Source: Bacillota bacterium
GTDB lineage: Bacteria; Bacillota; Clostridia; Lachnospirales; Lachnospiraceae
Assembly: GCA_023399455.1 (NCBI GenBank)
Contig: JAEWPN010000005.1
Coordinates: forward strand, 1 to 27,635
Reading direction: 5' to 3'
Length of the DNA stretch: 27,635 bases
Every line of letters starts with the position of its first letter. Position 1 is the first letter of the stretch. Below the pieces are notes generated by a model that made no database searches, was not told the origin of the DNA, and saw only the letters and a list, made by a program, of their open reading frames with translations. The position numbers and the translations under genes were made by a program. Below are positions 15,617 through 22,593 of the stretch, in pieces.

Positions 15617-16963
15617 ATGAGATCCTATCACGAAACAGAGGAATATCTCTTAAATGTACCGAAGTTCACAATGTTAAAGGGGGGACCGGAGTCAACATGG
15701 TTGACGCGAAAGAATACCCTTGAGGATACGAGTCGCTTTTTGGAACTTCTGGGAAATCCTGGAAGTTCCAAAAAAGTAATTCACGTAGCAGGCACAAACG
15801 GAAAAGGTTCCGTTTGTGCTTACTTGTGTTCCGTTCTTGGGGAGGCGGGATATCGTGTGGGAATGTTTTGTTCTCCGCACCTCGTAGAAATGAGGGAACG
15901 GTTTCGTTTAAACGGTGTTCCGGTAGAGGAGGAGGCGTTTACGAAAGCCTTTGAAGCGGTCATGGATAAAATAGAGCTCATGAGAGAGGTATCGGGCAAC
16001 TCCGCATATCACCCGACGTTTTTCGAGTTTTTATTTTTTATGGGAATGCTTATATTTGAGGATAAGGGCGTGGACTATATCGTGCTTGAGACTGGACTGG
16101 GCGGCAGGCTGGATGCCACAAATACGGTGAAAAGCCCGGTTCTTACGGTTATTACAGAAATAGGAATGGACCATATGGAATATTTGGGAGATACGGTCGG
16201 CAAAATAGCAGGAGAGAAGGCGGGAATACTAAAACCCTGCGCTCCGGTCGTTTTTTGCGATAAAAGAAAGGAAGCTTCCGAGGTAATATTAAAAAGAGCG
16301 AAAATGCTCGGAATTCAAGCATTTCCGGTAGCCGGCGACGACTATATTAATGTTAATTTAACAAATAAAAGCATTGATTTTTCCTTTCATTCTCGTTATT
16401 ATGATTATATTAGGCTCACAGTATCAACAAAAGCATTATATCAGGTGGAAAATGCCTCTATAGCAGCGAGGTGTATAGAGGTACTTCAAGATCCCAAGGT
16501 TACTCTGAAGCATTTGACAGAGGGAATCCGAAAGACCGTATGGGAAGGCAGGATGGAAGAAATCATGCCTGGTATCTTTTTGGAGGGCGCGCATAATGAG
16601 GACGGAATCAGGGTCTTTGTGCAGTCGGTCTCAGCAGATTCATGCAAAGGAAAAAGATACATGCTGTTTTCCACCGTTTTGGATAAGGACTATGAGTCGA
16701 TGGTACGTATACTGGAAGAGAAACCATTGTTTGAGCTGACGGCACTGACCAGACTGGACAGCAGGCGGGCTGCGCCTATGGAGGCTTTATGCGCGGCGTT
16801 TGAGAAATATGGCAGCGGAAGCTATGAGGTGTTTGCTTGTTCGAAGGATGCGTTAGCGTTTCTAATGGATAGAAAAAAAGAGCGAGATTATATATATATT
16901 GTTGGCTCTCTTTATCTGGTTGGAGAGATAAAGGCGCTGCTAAGGAGGAGAACGGATGATTAA
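15617..16963 (+). CDS. folC: Bifunctional folylpolyglutamate/dihydrofolate synthase
   Basis: FolC adds glutamate to folates (and to dihydropteroate in many bacteria). The 448-residue protein shows the Mur-ligase-like ATP loop VAGTNGKGSVCAYL, the folate-loop region GMFCSPHLVEMRERFRLNG, VLETGLGGRLDATNTV, and TEIGMDHMEYLGDTVGKIAG with the metal-binding His. The C-terminal domain starts near WEGRMEEI with LEGAHNEDG. All key motifs are intact. The start follows an AAAAAAGG site and sits nine bases after valS, a common pairing in Clostridia. Confidence 0.95.
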   Translation: MRSYHETEEYLLNVPKFTMLKGGPESTWLTRKNTLEDTSRFLELLGNPGSSKKVIHVAGTNGKGSVCAYLCSVLGEAGYRVGMFCSPHLVEMRERFRLNGVPVEEEAFTKAFEAVMDKIELMREVSGNSAYHPTFFEFLFFMGMLIFEDKGVDYIVLETGLGGRLDATNTVKSPVLTVITEIGMDHMEYLGDTVGKIAGEKAGILKPCAPVVFCDKRKEASEVILKRAKMLGIQAFPVAGDDYINVNLTNKSIDFSFHSRYYDYIRLTVSTKALYQVENASIAARCIEVLQDPKVTLKHLTEGIRKTVWEGRMEEIMPGIFLEGAHNEDGIRVFVQSVSADSCKGKRYMLFSTVLDKDYESMVRILEEKPLFELTALTRLDSRRAAPMEALCAAFEKYGSGSYEVFACSKDALAFLMDRKKERDYIYIVGSLYLVGEIKALLRRRTDD

Positions 16964-17156
16964 TTTTGAGGAAGAATTGAAAAAGTTTCATCTAAGCCTG
17001 GAAGTGGAAGATGCGGAAGAGGCGATTTATAATCAGGATTTAACGGATATGGCGGACATCTTCGTGAAGATGATAAAAGATATAGAACAGCATGAGACGA
17101 CGGCGCACGGCCAGACAAAGCATAACAATGCGATGTCTCGCATTGAAGAAGAATAG
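16956..17156 (+). CDS. Small acidic protein between folC and the TPR gene
   Basis: A 66-residue soluble protein, MINFEEELKKFHLSLEVEDA followed by EEAIYNQDLTDMADIFVKMI, mostly helical and acidic, ending in a polar tail. It overlaps the end of folC by eight bases, and AAGGAGGAG lies upstream of the ATG, so it is very probably translated. I do not recognise the family. Its close packing between folC and the TPR protein suggests a stable operon member. Confidence 0.72.
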   Translation: MINFEEELKKFHLSLEVEDAEEAIYNQDLTDMADIFVKMIKDIEQHETTAHGQTKHNNAMSRIEEE

Positions 17157-17166
17157 GGGTGGCGGC

Positions 17167-18579
17167 ATGATATGTTATAATTGTGGCTGCCGTTTATCTG
17201 AACATGATTTTTGCACCGGATGCGGGGCAGATGTGTCTATATATAAGAAGATTATGTATATATCCAATCGCTTTTACAACGACGGGTTAGAAAAGGCCGG
17301 TGTAAGAGATCTTACCGGAGCGATTACCAGCCTGCGCCAGAGCCTTAAGTTCAATAAGAACAATATTGAGGCGAGAAACCTGCTGGGTCTGGTTTACTTC
17401 GAAATGGGAGAAGTGGTGGCGGCGCTCAGCGAATGGGTAATCAGCAAGAACCTCCGGCCTAAGAAAAATATTGCGGACGATTATATCGACATGATACAGA
17501 GTAATCAGGCGAGGCTGGATTCTATCAATCAGACGATCAAAAAATATAATCAGGCGCTTTTGTACTGTAATCAAGGGAGCTCAGACCTTGCAATAATCCA
17601 ACTGAAGAAGGTGCTTTCCTTAAATCCGAAGTTCGTCAGAGCTCATCAGCTCCTTGCGCTTTTATATATTAACGGGGAAGAGTGGGATAAGGCGAGAAAA
17701 GAACTGAATAAATGTATTCAGATCGATACGAATAATACAACTACCATGCGCTATTTAAAGGAAGTGGAGCATATGCTCGTTCCCGAAGAGGGCGCGAAGG
17801 CAGCTTCGAAAAAGAAGAGCCAGTCGAAGGACGCGGTAACATATCAAAGTGGTAATGAAACCATTATTCAGCCCTTAAATGTGAAGGAATCCAAGGGAGT
17901 TTCCACTTTCGTAAATATGGGTATAGGTATTGTAATAGGTATTGCGATAGCTTGCTTCCTCATACTGCCTGCGAGAATCCAAGCGGCTAAGTCTACGATT
18001 AATGACGAGCTTAGAGTGGTCAGCGAGCAGCTGGATGCGAAGACGGCGACCATCGATGAGATGGAGCAGCAGGTGAACAATTTAACCGAGGAAAAAGCTA
18101 AGCTTCAGGGGGATTTAGAGGGCTATGTAGGGACGGACGGCGCATTGCAGGCAACAGATAAGCTCCTGCTCGCTTCCGATGCTTACCTTAAGAATGCTGC
18201 GGACATCGTGACCGTTTCTGAATATCTGGATGAAATAGATCTGGAAAGCCTGGGGACCTCGGCATCCGAATCCTTTACTGCCTTGTACGATACGTTGACC
18301 GGACTGATAGGACCGGAATTGGCTAAGACATATTTCGACGAAGGATACAGCGATTATCGTCAGGAGAAGTATGCAAGTGCCATTCCCAAGCTGGCAAAGG
18401 CTTACCAGTATGACCAGACTAACGGAGACGCACTTTATTATCTTGCTAACTCCTACAGACGAAATGGAAATGTCGATAAAGCCAAAGAGGCCTATGCGAA
18501 GGTAATCGAGCTTTTCCCTGGTACGAAGAAGGCCAGCGAGTCAGCGACATATCTGGCTGAGATAAATAACGGTAATTAA
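17167..18579 (+). CDS. Zinc-ribbon and TPR membrane protein
   Basis: The 470-residue protein begins with a zinc ribbon (CYNC, then CTGC), followed by about five TPR units (for example NIEARNLLGLVYFEMGEVVA and NPKFVRAHQLLALLYINGEE). One membrane helix lies at about 246-268 (GIVIGIAIACFLIL), then a coiled coil of about 55 residues, and a C-terminal TPR pair (YFDEGYSDYRQEKYASAIPK, GDALYYLANSYRRNGN). The topology suggests cytosolic TPRs and extracytoplasmic C-terminal TPRs joined by a coiled coil, perhaps a scaffold linking both sides of the membrane (inference). I start at 17167 behind GGGGTGG; the longer in-frame reading from 17092 overlaps the previous gene. Confidence 0.82.
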   Translation: MICYNCGCRLSEHDFCTGCGADVSIYKKIMYISNRFYNDGLEKAGVRDLTGAITSLRQSLKFNKNNIEARNLLGLVYFEMGEVVAALSEWVISKNLRPKKNIADDYIDMIQSNQARLDSINQTIKKYNQALLYCNQGSSDLAIIQLKKVLSLNPKFVRAHQLLALLYINGEEWDKARKELNKCIQIDTNNTTTMRYLKEVEHMLVPEEGAKAASKKKSQSKDAVTYQSGNETIIQPLNVKESKGVSTFVNMGIGIVIGIAIACFLILPARIQAAKSTINDELRVVSEQLDAKTATIDEMEQQVNNLTEEKAKLQGDLEGYVGTDGALQATDKLLLASDAYLKNAADIVTVSEYLDEIDLESLGTSASESFTALYDTLTGLIGPELAKTYFDEGYSDYRQEKYASAIPKLAKAYQYDQTNGDALYYLANSYRRNGNVDKAKEAYAKVIELFPGTKKASESATYLAEINNGN

Positions 18580-18582
18580 AAT

Positions 18583-18761
18583 GATTAGGGTGTAAAAAGT
18601 CCTTTTTTAGATATAGAAGTCTATCGAATCATAACCAAAAGACTCCTGCGCCGGATTCCAATATATAAGAACTTCTAAATATTTTCATAGGCGCACTCGT
18701 TCTTTGGGTTAGGATTCGATTGCCTGCGAAAGTTTAATAAAGGACCTTTGCCCCCCTAATC
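18583..18761 (+). ncRNA. ssrS: Probable 6S RNA
   Basis: A 179-nt rod: an 8-bp outer stem (18583-18590 with 18754-18761), an inner closing stem (AAAGTCC... 18596-18609 with 18735-18749, small bulges), a large central bubble (18610-18623 against 18720-18734), then a terminal stem 18624-18636/18707-18719 with one mismatch. It continues to 18638-18642/18701-18705 and TGCGCC/GGCGCA at 18647-18652/18690-18695. This closing stem/bubble/terminal stem order and the length are those of 6S RNA, which binds sigma-A polymerase by mimicking an open promoter. No protein is encoded. It is followed by a terminator at 18791-18821. Identification rests on structure only. Confidence 0.7.
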
Positions 18762-18790
18762 AAATATTGAATAAAGATAGAACCTACTAA

Positions 18791-18821
18791 AGAGAACATA
18801 AGCGATTATGTTCTCTTTTTT
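18791..18821 (+). terminator. Intrinsic terminator after the 6S-like RNA
   Basis: AGAGAACATAA (18791-18801) pairs with TTATGTTCTCT (18806-18816) around GCGA, followed by T to 18821. It ends the 6S-like RNA and isolates the spoIIA operon. Confidence 0.9.
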
Positions 18822-18875
18822 CTTTAGATAGGATCAGCGCTACTGATGCAGCCATGGAAATAAAAGATGAATAAA

Positions 18876-18884
18876 TTCGACAAA
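18876..18884 (-). promoter_or_regulatory. Spo0A box upstream of spoIIAA
   Basis: TTTGTCGAA on the minus strand (TTCGACAAA on plus) is a perfect Spo0A-binding core, 73 bases before the spoIIAA start. Spo0A-P activation of spoIIA is established in Bacillus and Clostridium. I could not find a convincing sigma-H -35/-10 pair next to it. Confidence 0.7.
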
Positions 18885-18900
18885 AATGGACATGCTGTAT

Positions 18901-18918
18901 TTTATGTATATACATAAA
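18901..18918. repeat. 18-bp perfect palindrome in the spoIIA control region
   Basis: TTTATGTATATACATAAA is a perfect palindrome 39 bases before the spoIIAA start and 16 bases after the Spo0A box. Its place suggests a protein-binding site in the promoter region, but no regulator can be named. Confidence 0.5.
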
Positions 18919-18957
18919 GGGAATATGTCATTTACAAAGAAAAGGAAGGAGAAGTGC

Positions 18958-19266
18958 ATGGAAGAGAATTTTAAAGTGATTGACAATTATCTCATGGTAA
19001 AAATGCCTGAGGAAATTGACCATCACAAATCATCATACATAAGTGAAAATGCGGACCGGTTCATAATGCAGAATAGAGTGAGCAATGTTGTTTTTGATTT
19101 TGAGGATACGAGGTTTATGGATAGTTCCGGCATTGGGATTATCATGGGACGTTATAAAAAGATTTCCTGCTTCGGCGGCAAAGTGTTTGCGGTTAATATG
19201 GATAATAGAATAAAGCATCTTTTAATAATATCAGGCTTACATAAAATAGTGGAAATTATGGACTAG
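18958..19266 (+). CDS. spoIIAA: Anti-sigma F factor antagonist SpoIIAA
   Basis: This STAS-domain protein frees sigma F by binding SpoIIAB. The 102 residues carry the phosphorylated-serine motif [14 protein letters not shown], preceded by [10 protein letters not shown], which is the classic SpoIIAA pattern. The start at 18958 follows GGAAGGAG; in-frame codons further upstream have no such site. It is the first gene of spoIIAA-spoIIAB-sigF, ten bases before spoIIAB. The Spo0A box upstream ties it to the onset of sporulation. Confidence 0.95.
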   Translation: MEENFKVIDNYLMVKMPEEIDHHKSSYISENADRFIMQNRVSNVVFDFEDTRFMDSSGIGIIMGRYKKISCFGGKVFAVNMDNRIKHLLIISGLHKIVEIMD

Positions 19267-19276
19267 GAGGAACGGA

Positions 19277-19723
19277 ATGAAAAATGAAATGACGATGGAA
19301 TTTGATGCGGTATCGGAAAACGAGGCTTTTGCGAGAATTTCTGTAGCAGCCTTTATATCCTTTTTAAATCCCACATTGGAAGAGATGTCGGACGTAAAAA
19401 CGGCAGTTTCAGAGGCGGTGACCAATGCGATCATTCACGGCTATGACGGAATCGAGGGAGGAAAGGTCGTAATAAATTGCTCAATCGAAAAAGATGTATT
19501 ACATATTGAGGTGATAGATAAGGGAAATGGTATAGAGAATATCGAAAGAGCGATGGAGCCTCTATTTACCACTAAGCCGGAACTCAACCGTTCCGGAATG
19601 GGATTTCCTTTTATGGAGGCGTTCATGGACGATTTGGAAGTGATATCCGAACCAGGCAAAGGAACGGTTGTGCAGATGAAAAAGAAAATCGGCTGTACCT
19701 CGTGGATAGAAGATGAGGAGTAG
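19277..19723 (+). CDS. spoIIAB: Anti-sigma F factor SpoIIAB (serine kinase)
   Basis: SpoIIAB holds sigma F inactive in the predivisional cell and phosphorylates SpoIIAA. The 148 residues show the GHKL ATPase boxes: N box [14 protein letters not shown]1 [12 protein letters not shown], and [14 protein letters not shown] for the lid/G2 region, followed by [10 protein letters not shown]. The gene is preceded by GGAGG and sits three bases before sigF, so stoichiometric coupled expression is expected. Confidence 0.96.
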   Translation: MKNEMTMEFDAVSENEAFARISVAAFISFLNPTLEEMSDVKTAVSEAVTNAIIHGYDGIEGGKVVINCSIEKDVLHIEVIDKGNGIENIERAMEPLFTTKPELNRSGMGFPFMEAFMDDLEVISEPGKGTVVQMKKKIGCTSWIEDEE

Positions 19724-19726
19724 TCT

Positions 19727-20443
19727 ATGGAGGAGGTTACAGTACTAATTGCCAGATCACAAGCCGGTGATAAAGAAGCGAGAGAAGTACTGATAGAAAA
19801 AAACCTGGGACTGGTTCATCATATCGTAAAGCGTTTTCTAGGGAGAGGCTATGATGCAGAGGATTTGTTCCAAATAGGAAGTATCGGCCTTATGAAGGCT
19901 ATCGATAAATTTGATTTATCCTTTGAGGTAAAATTCTCTACTTATGCAGTTCCTATGATAAGCGGAGAAATCAAACGCTTCCTGCGCGATGACGGAATGG
20001 TCAAGGTAAGCAGGACCTTGAAAGAAAACGGGTGGAAAATCAAACAGACTGCCGAGAAAATATCATACGAGCAGGGAAGGGAAGCTACGCTGGAAGAAAT
20101 ATCCAAACTCACGGAGCTGTCTATAGAAGATATCGTCATGGCCATGGAAGCAAATGTAGAAGTAGAATCCATATATAAATCCGTTTACCAGTCCGACGGA
20201 AATGAAATATTTCTGGTGGACAAGCTGCCGGAGAAAAAGGATGCCAACGAAAGGCTGCTGAATCACATGCTGCTCGAGCAGCTCATGAGCGAGCTGGAAG
20301 AGGATGAAAGGCAGCTGATCACGCTTAGGTATTTCCAGGATAAGACGCAGGTGGAAGTGGCGAAAAAGCTCGGCATCAGCCAGGTTCAGGTCAGCCGCAT
20401 GGAAAAAAGAATATTGGTCCGTATGAGGGAAAGTCTTATATAG
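19727..20443 (+). CDS. sigF: RNA polymerase sigma factor SigF (SpoIIAC)
   Basis: The early forespore sigma factor. The 238 residues show region 2 (GRGYDAEDLFQIGSIGLMKA, then FSTYAVPMISGEIKRFLRDD), region 3 (KENGWKIKQTAEKISYEQGR) and region 4 (TLRYFQDKTQVEVAKKLGIS, QVQVSRMEKRILVRMRE). Length and motif order match SigF rather than SigG, and the position after spoIIAB confirms it. The operon ends here; no strong terminator hairpin is visible before the next small gene. Confidence 0.97.
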   Translation: MEEVTVLIARSQAGDKEAREVLIEKNLGLVHHIVKRFLGRGYDAEDLFQIGSIGLMKAIDKFDLSFEVKFSTYAVPMISGEIKRFLRDDGMVKVSRTLKENGWKIKQTAEKISYEQGREATLEEISKLTELSIEDIVMAMEANVEVESIYKSVYQSDGNEIFLVDKLPEKKDANERLLNHMLLEQLMSELEEDERQLITLRYFQDKTQVEVAKKLGISQVQVSRMEKRILVRMRESLI

Positions 20444-20553
20444 CAGCCAATGTGTAAAAGAGTAATAATAATTCAAATAACAGCATATATTGTGATTTTA
20501 TGAGGTATCGGATATATTACTATTTAATAAAAAGAAAATGGAGGAAGGTACCA

Positions 20554-20724
20554 ATGGTTGCTTTTGATTATATAGTAGTAAATATTGAAGGGGATTATGC
20601 TAATTTAAAACGCACGGATACAGAGAAAGACGAATTGAAGCTTGTAGCGAGAGCACTTCTGCCGGAGGCTATCGCGGAAGGCACAAAACTGCATTATGAA
20701 TATATGGAATATACCATCATTTGA
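20554..20724 (+). CDS. Small DUF3006-like protein
   Basis: A 56-residue protein, FDYIVVNIEGDYANLKRTDT then LVARALLPEAIAEGTKLHYE. The pattern (hydrophobic strand, IEGDYA, polar loop, LLPEG-like) resembles DUF3006, a small beta-barrel-like family of unknown role. GGAGG is ideally placed before 20554; the longer reading from 20500 has none. It lies between sigF and spoVAA, with a palindromic hairpin at its stop codon. A weak sigma-F/G-like pair (TGATTT, 17 bases, ATTACTA at 20493-20522) precedes it, which could make it a forespore gene (weak inference). Confidence 0.65.
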   Translation: MVAFDYIVVNIEGDYANLKRTDTEKDELKLVARALLPEAIAEGTKLHYEYMEYTII

Positions 20725-20729
20725 TGGTA
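20712..20729. terminator. Perfect hairpin across the stop of the DUF3006-like gene
   Basis: TACCATCA (20712-20719), a TT loop, and TGATGGTA (20722-20729) form a perfect palindrome that covers the TGA stop. It could stabilise the mRNA end or act as weak terminator; there is no T run after it. Confidence 0.4.
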
Positions 20730-20754
20730 CCATCGTAAAAGAGTGAATTCTCTT

Positions 20755-20784
20755 CGAATAATCTGCCAAATATTTGCAATAATA
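20755..20784 (+). promoter_or_regulatory. Sigma-G-like promoter of spoVAA
   Basis: CGAATA (20755-20760), 17 bases, and AATAATA (20778-20784) resemble the forespore consensus TGnATA/CATAnTA. It lies 44 bases before the spoVAA start. The same hexamer, spacing and -10 recur before spoVAD. Confidence 0.55.
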
Positions 20785-20828
20785 AGGGTGAATAGCAATA
20801 AAGAAGCAAAAGAATAGCAGGTGAGAGA

Positions 20829-21458
20829 ATGTCGGGAGAGACTCTTTATTTAAAGGCGGAACTCTGTACAGAGGTTACCGTAGATGATGTTTTTCTAAAA
20901 GATGTGGCCAAAATATACTGTGCGGACCCCCATGTAGCGGCCAAGGTAAAGGCGATCAAGATACACCGTTTCGGAGAAAAGGAGCAGAAGCGTCAGGTGT
21001 TCAGCGTTTTGAAGCTGATAGAAATGATACAGCAGGTTTGTCCGAATGTAAGCGTGGAGAATGTGGGAGAGAAGGATGTGTTGGTGAAGCGCGTAAATGT
21101 GAATAAACACAAGGGCTTCGTTGTTTTTCTGAAAGTTATCTTCGTGGCGGGCATTAGCTTTTTCGGCACAGCTTTTACCATAATGGCGTTTCATAACGAT
21201 GTAGGTATTAACAAGGTGTTTGGCAAAGTATACGAGCTCGTCATGGGGCAGGCAGCGGCGAATTATACGATTTTAGAGCTGACCTATTCCATAGGGCTCG
21301 CACTTGGAATCATTGTGTTCTTTAACCATATCGGAGGCAGAAGAATAACGAAAGACCCTACCCCCATCGAGGTGGAAATGCGTATTTATGAAAAAGATGT
21401 GAATGATGCGCTAATTGAAACTGCGGATAGGGAGGGAAAGACCATTGATGTTTCTTAA
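20829..21458 (+). CDS. spoVAA: Stage V sporulation protein AA
   Basis: SpoVAA is part of the SpoVA complex that moves dipicolinic acid into the forespore and out on germination. The 209-residue protein has a soluble N-terminal region (LYLKAELCTEVTVDDVFLKD, KAIKIHRFGEKEQKRQVFSV) and two membrane segments (near 97-122 and 149-170). ATG follows AGGTGAGAG. It overlaps spoVAB by 11 bases. Forespore expression is suggested by the promoter upstream. Confidence 0.92.
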   Translation: MSGETLYLKAELCTEVTVDDVFLKDVAKIYCADPHVAAKVKAIKIHRFGEKEQKRQVFSVLKLIEMIQQVCPNVSVENVGEKDVLVKRVNVNKHKGFVVFLKVIFVAGISFFGTAFTIMAFHNDVGINKVFGKVYELVMGQAAANYTILELTYSIGLALGIIVFFNHIGGRRITKDPTPIEVEMRIYEKDVNDALIETADREGKTIDVS

Positions 21459-21948
21459 GCAGCTTTTATTGGGAATCATGGGGCTTAGCTTCGGCATGTT
21501 TGCAGCAGGCGGAGTATTTACCGTATTGATTTCTGTCGGCCTGATTCCGCGCTTCGCAGGAAAAATGCACGTCAGCAGAAAAATCTTTTTGTTTGAAGAG
21601 GCGGTCGTCTTCGGCACTCTGACAGGAAATTTCTTCAGTATATTCGACAGATATGGCAGAATCGGAGATTTTATAATTAAAAATAATATATTTGGAAAAG
21701 AGAGTACGGAATCCGTCTGGTATATGATAGGTACGGCAATCCTCATTATCTTCGGGCTGTTTGCCGGGATTTTTGTCGGCTGCCTTGCCCTTGCAATTGC
21801 GGAAATGCTGGATTCTATCCCGATTTTTGCCAGAAGAATCGGTTTTCGCCATGGCCTTGGAGTAGTGGTGCTGGCCATGGCTCTCGGAAAAGTCGCAGGC
21901 AGCCTCGTCTATTTCATAAAGGCTGTGTTTTTGTATGGGGGAATGTGA
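21448..21948 (+). CDS. spoVAB: Stage V sporulation protein AB
   Basis: A 166-residue membrane protein with about four helices (LLLGIMGLSFGMFAAGGVFT, SVWYMIGTAILIIFGLFAGI) and the HVSRKIFLFEEAVVFGTLTG segment typical of SpoVAB. The start at 21448 lies inside the spoVAA end behind GGGAGGG; the longer reading from 21415 is less likely. It acts with SpoVAA and SpoVAC in the inner forespore membrane. Confidence 0.9.
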   Translation: MFLKQLLLGIMGLSFGMFAAGGVFTVLISVGLIPRFAGKMHVSRKIFLFEEAVVFGTLTGNFFSIFDRYGRIGDFIIKNNIFGKESTESVWYMIGTAILIIFGLFAGIFVGCLALAIAEMLDSIPIFARRIGFRHGLGVVVLAMALGKVAGSLVYFIKAVFLYGGM

Positions 21949-22004
21949 ATAGTTCTGATCTTGGAAGTCAATAAAAAATACTTAAATATTGCGAAGTTTA
22001 TTCA

Positions 22005-22034
22005 TGAATAAAATTGCTCAAAATCCGCATACTG
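22005..22034 (+). promoter_or_regulatory. Sigma-G promoter of spoVAC
   Basis: TGAATA (22005-22010), 17 bases, CATACTG (22028-22034) agrees with the sigma-G consensus TGnATA-N17-CATACTA in all but the last base. It is the best forespore promoter in the window. It implies that spoVAC can be transcribed independently of spoVAA-AB. The -35 lies inside a 16-bp perfect palindrome (21997-22012). Confidence 0.75.
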
Positions 22035-22091
22035 GAAATATATCGAAGTGAAATAAGCAAGAGGCAAGTTTTCTCAGAGAGGTTTGAGCAT

Positions 22092-22553
22092 ATGGAAGAA
22101 CAGAAAAAGCAGGAATATAAAGAATATGTCAAGGAGGTTACGCCGACTCATAATTTATGGATGCAAATGATAAAGGCGTTTTTCGTGGGAGGAGTAATAT
22201 GTGTCCTCGGGCAGTTTATCTTGAACTACTGTACGAATTCATTGGGATTGGATAAGGAAACGGCGGGAGGGTGGTGTTCCCTGCTGCTAATATTGATCAG
22301 TATCCTGCTTACGGGATTCAATATTTATCCCAGCATTGCAAAATTCGGTGGAGCAGGAGCCCTTGTTCCGATTACCGGTTTTGCTAATTCCGTAGCGGCT
22401 CCGGCGATAGAGTTCAAGAAAGAAGGCCAGGTATTTGGTGTGGGATGTAAAATATTCACCATAGCAGGCCCCGTAATTTTATACGGCATATTTACCAGCT
22501 GGGTTTTGGGATTGATTTATTGGATATTGAAAGTAAGCGGAATGATTGCATGA
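22092..22553 (+). CDS. spoVAC: Stage V sporulation protein AC
   Basis: SpoVAC is the mechanosensitive-channel-like membrane subunit of the SpoVA complex. The 153 residues include KEYVKEVTPTHNLWMQMIKA, then FFVGGVICVLGQF, GGAGALVPITGFANSVAAPA and EFKKEGQVFGVGCKIFTIAG, all classic SpoVAC elements. I start at 22092 behind GAGAGG. spoVAD, normally the next gene, is not here but 4.2 kb away; a hairpin and a convergent MATE gene follow directly. Confidence 0.95.
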   Translation: MEEQKKQEYKEYVKEVTPTHNLWMQMIKAFFVGGVICVLGQFILNYCTNSLGLDKETAGGWCSLLLILISILLTGFNIYPSIAKFGGAGALVPITGFANSVAAPAIEFKKEGQVFGVGCKIFTIAGPVILYGIFTSWVLGLIYWILKVSGMIA

Positions 22554-22568
22554 TAGAATGATAGAGAA

Positions 22569-22593
22569 AGGGCGCCTAAACTTTAGGCGTCCT
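22569..22593. terminator. Hairpin between spoVAC and the MATE gene
   Basis: The arms A/GGGCGCCTAAA (22569-22580) and TTTAGGCGTCCT (22582-22593) pair almost perfectly, with one G-T pair; the inner bases form the loop. It overlaps the last codons of the convergent MATE gene and can end both transcripts. Confidence 0.65.

Noticed and set aside
18885..18957. Sigma-H promoter for spoIIA
   Set aside because: A GAAT -10-like element exists (18921-18924) but no AGGA-type -35 is found at the needed distance.
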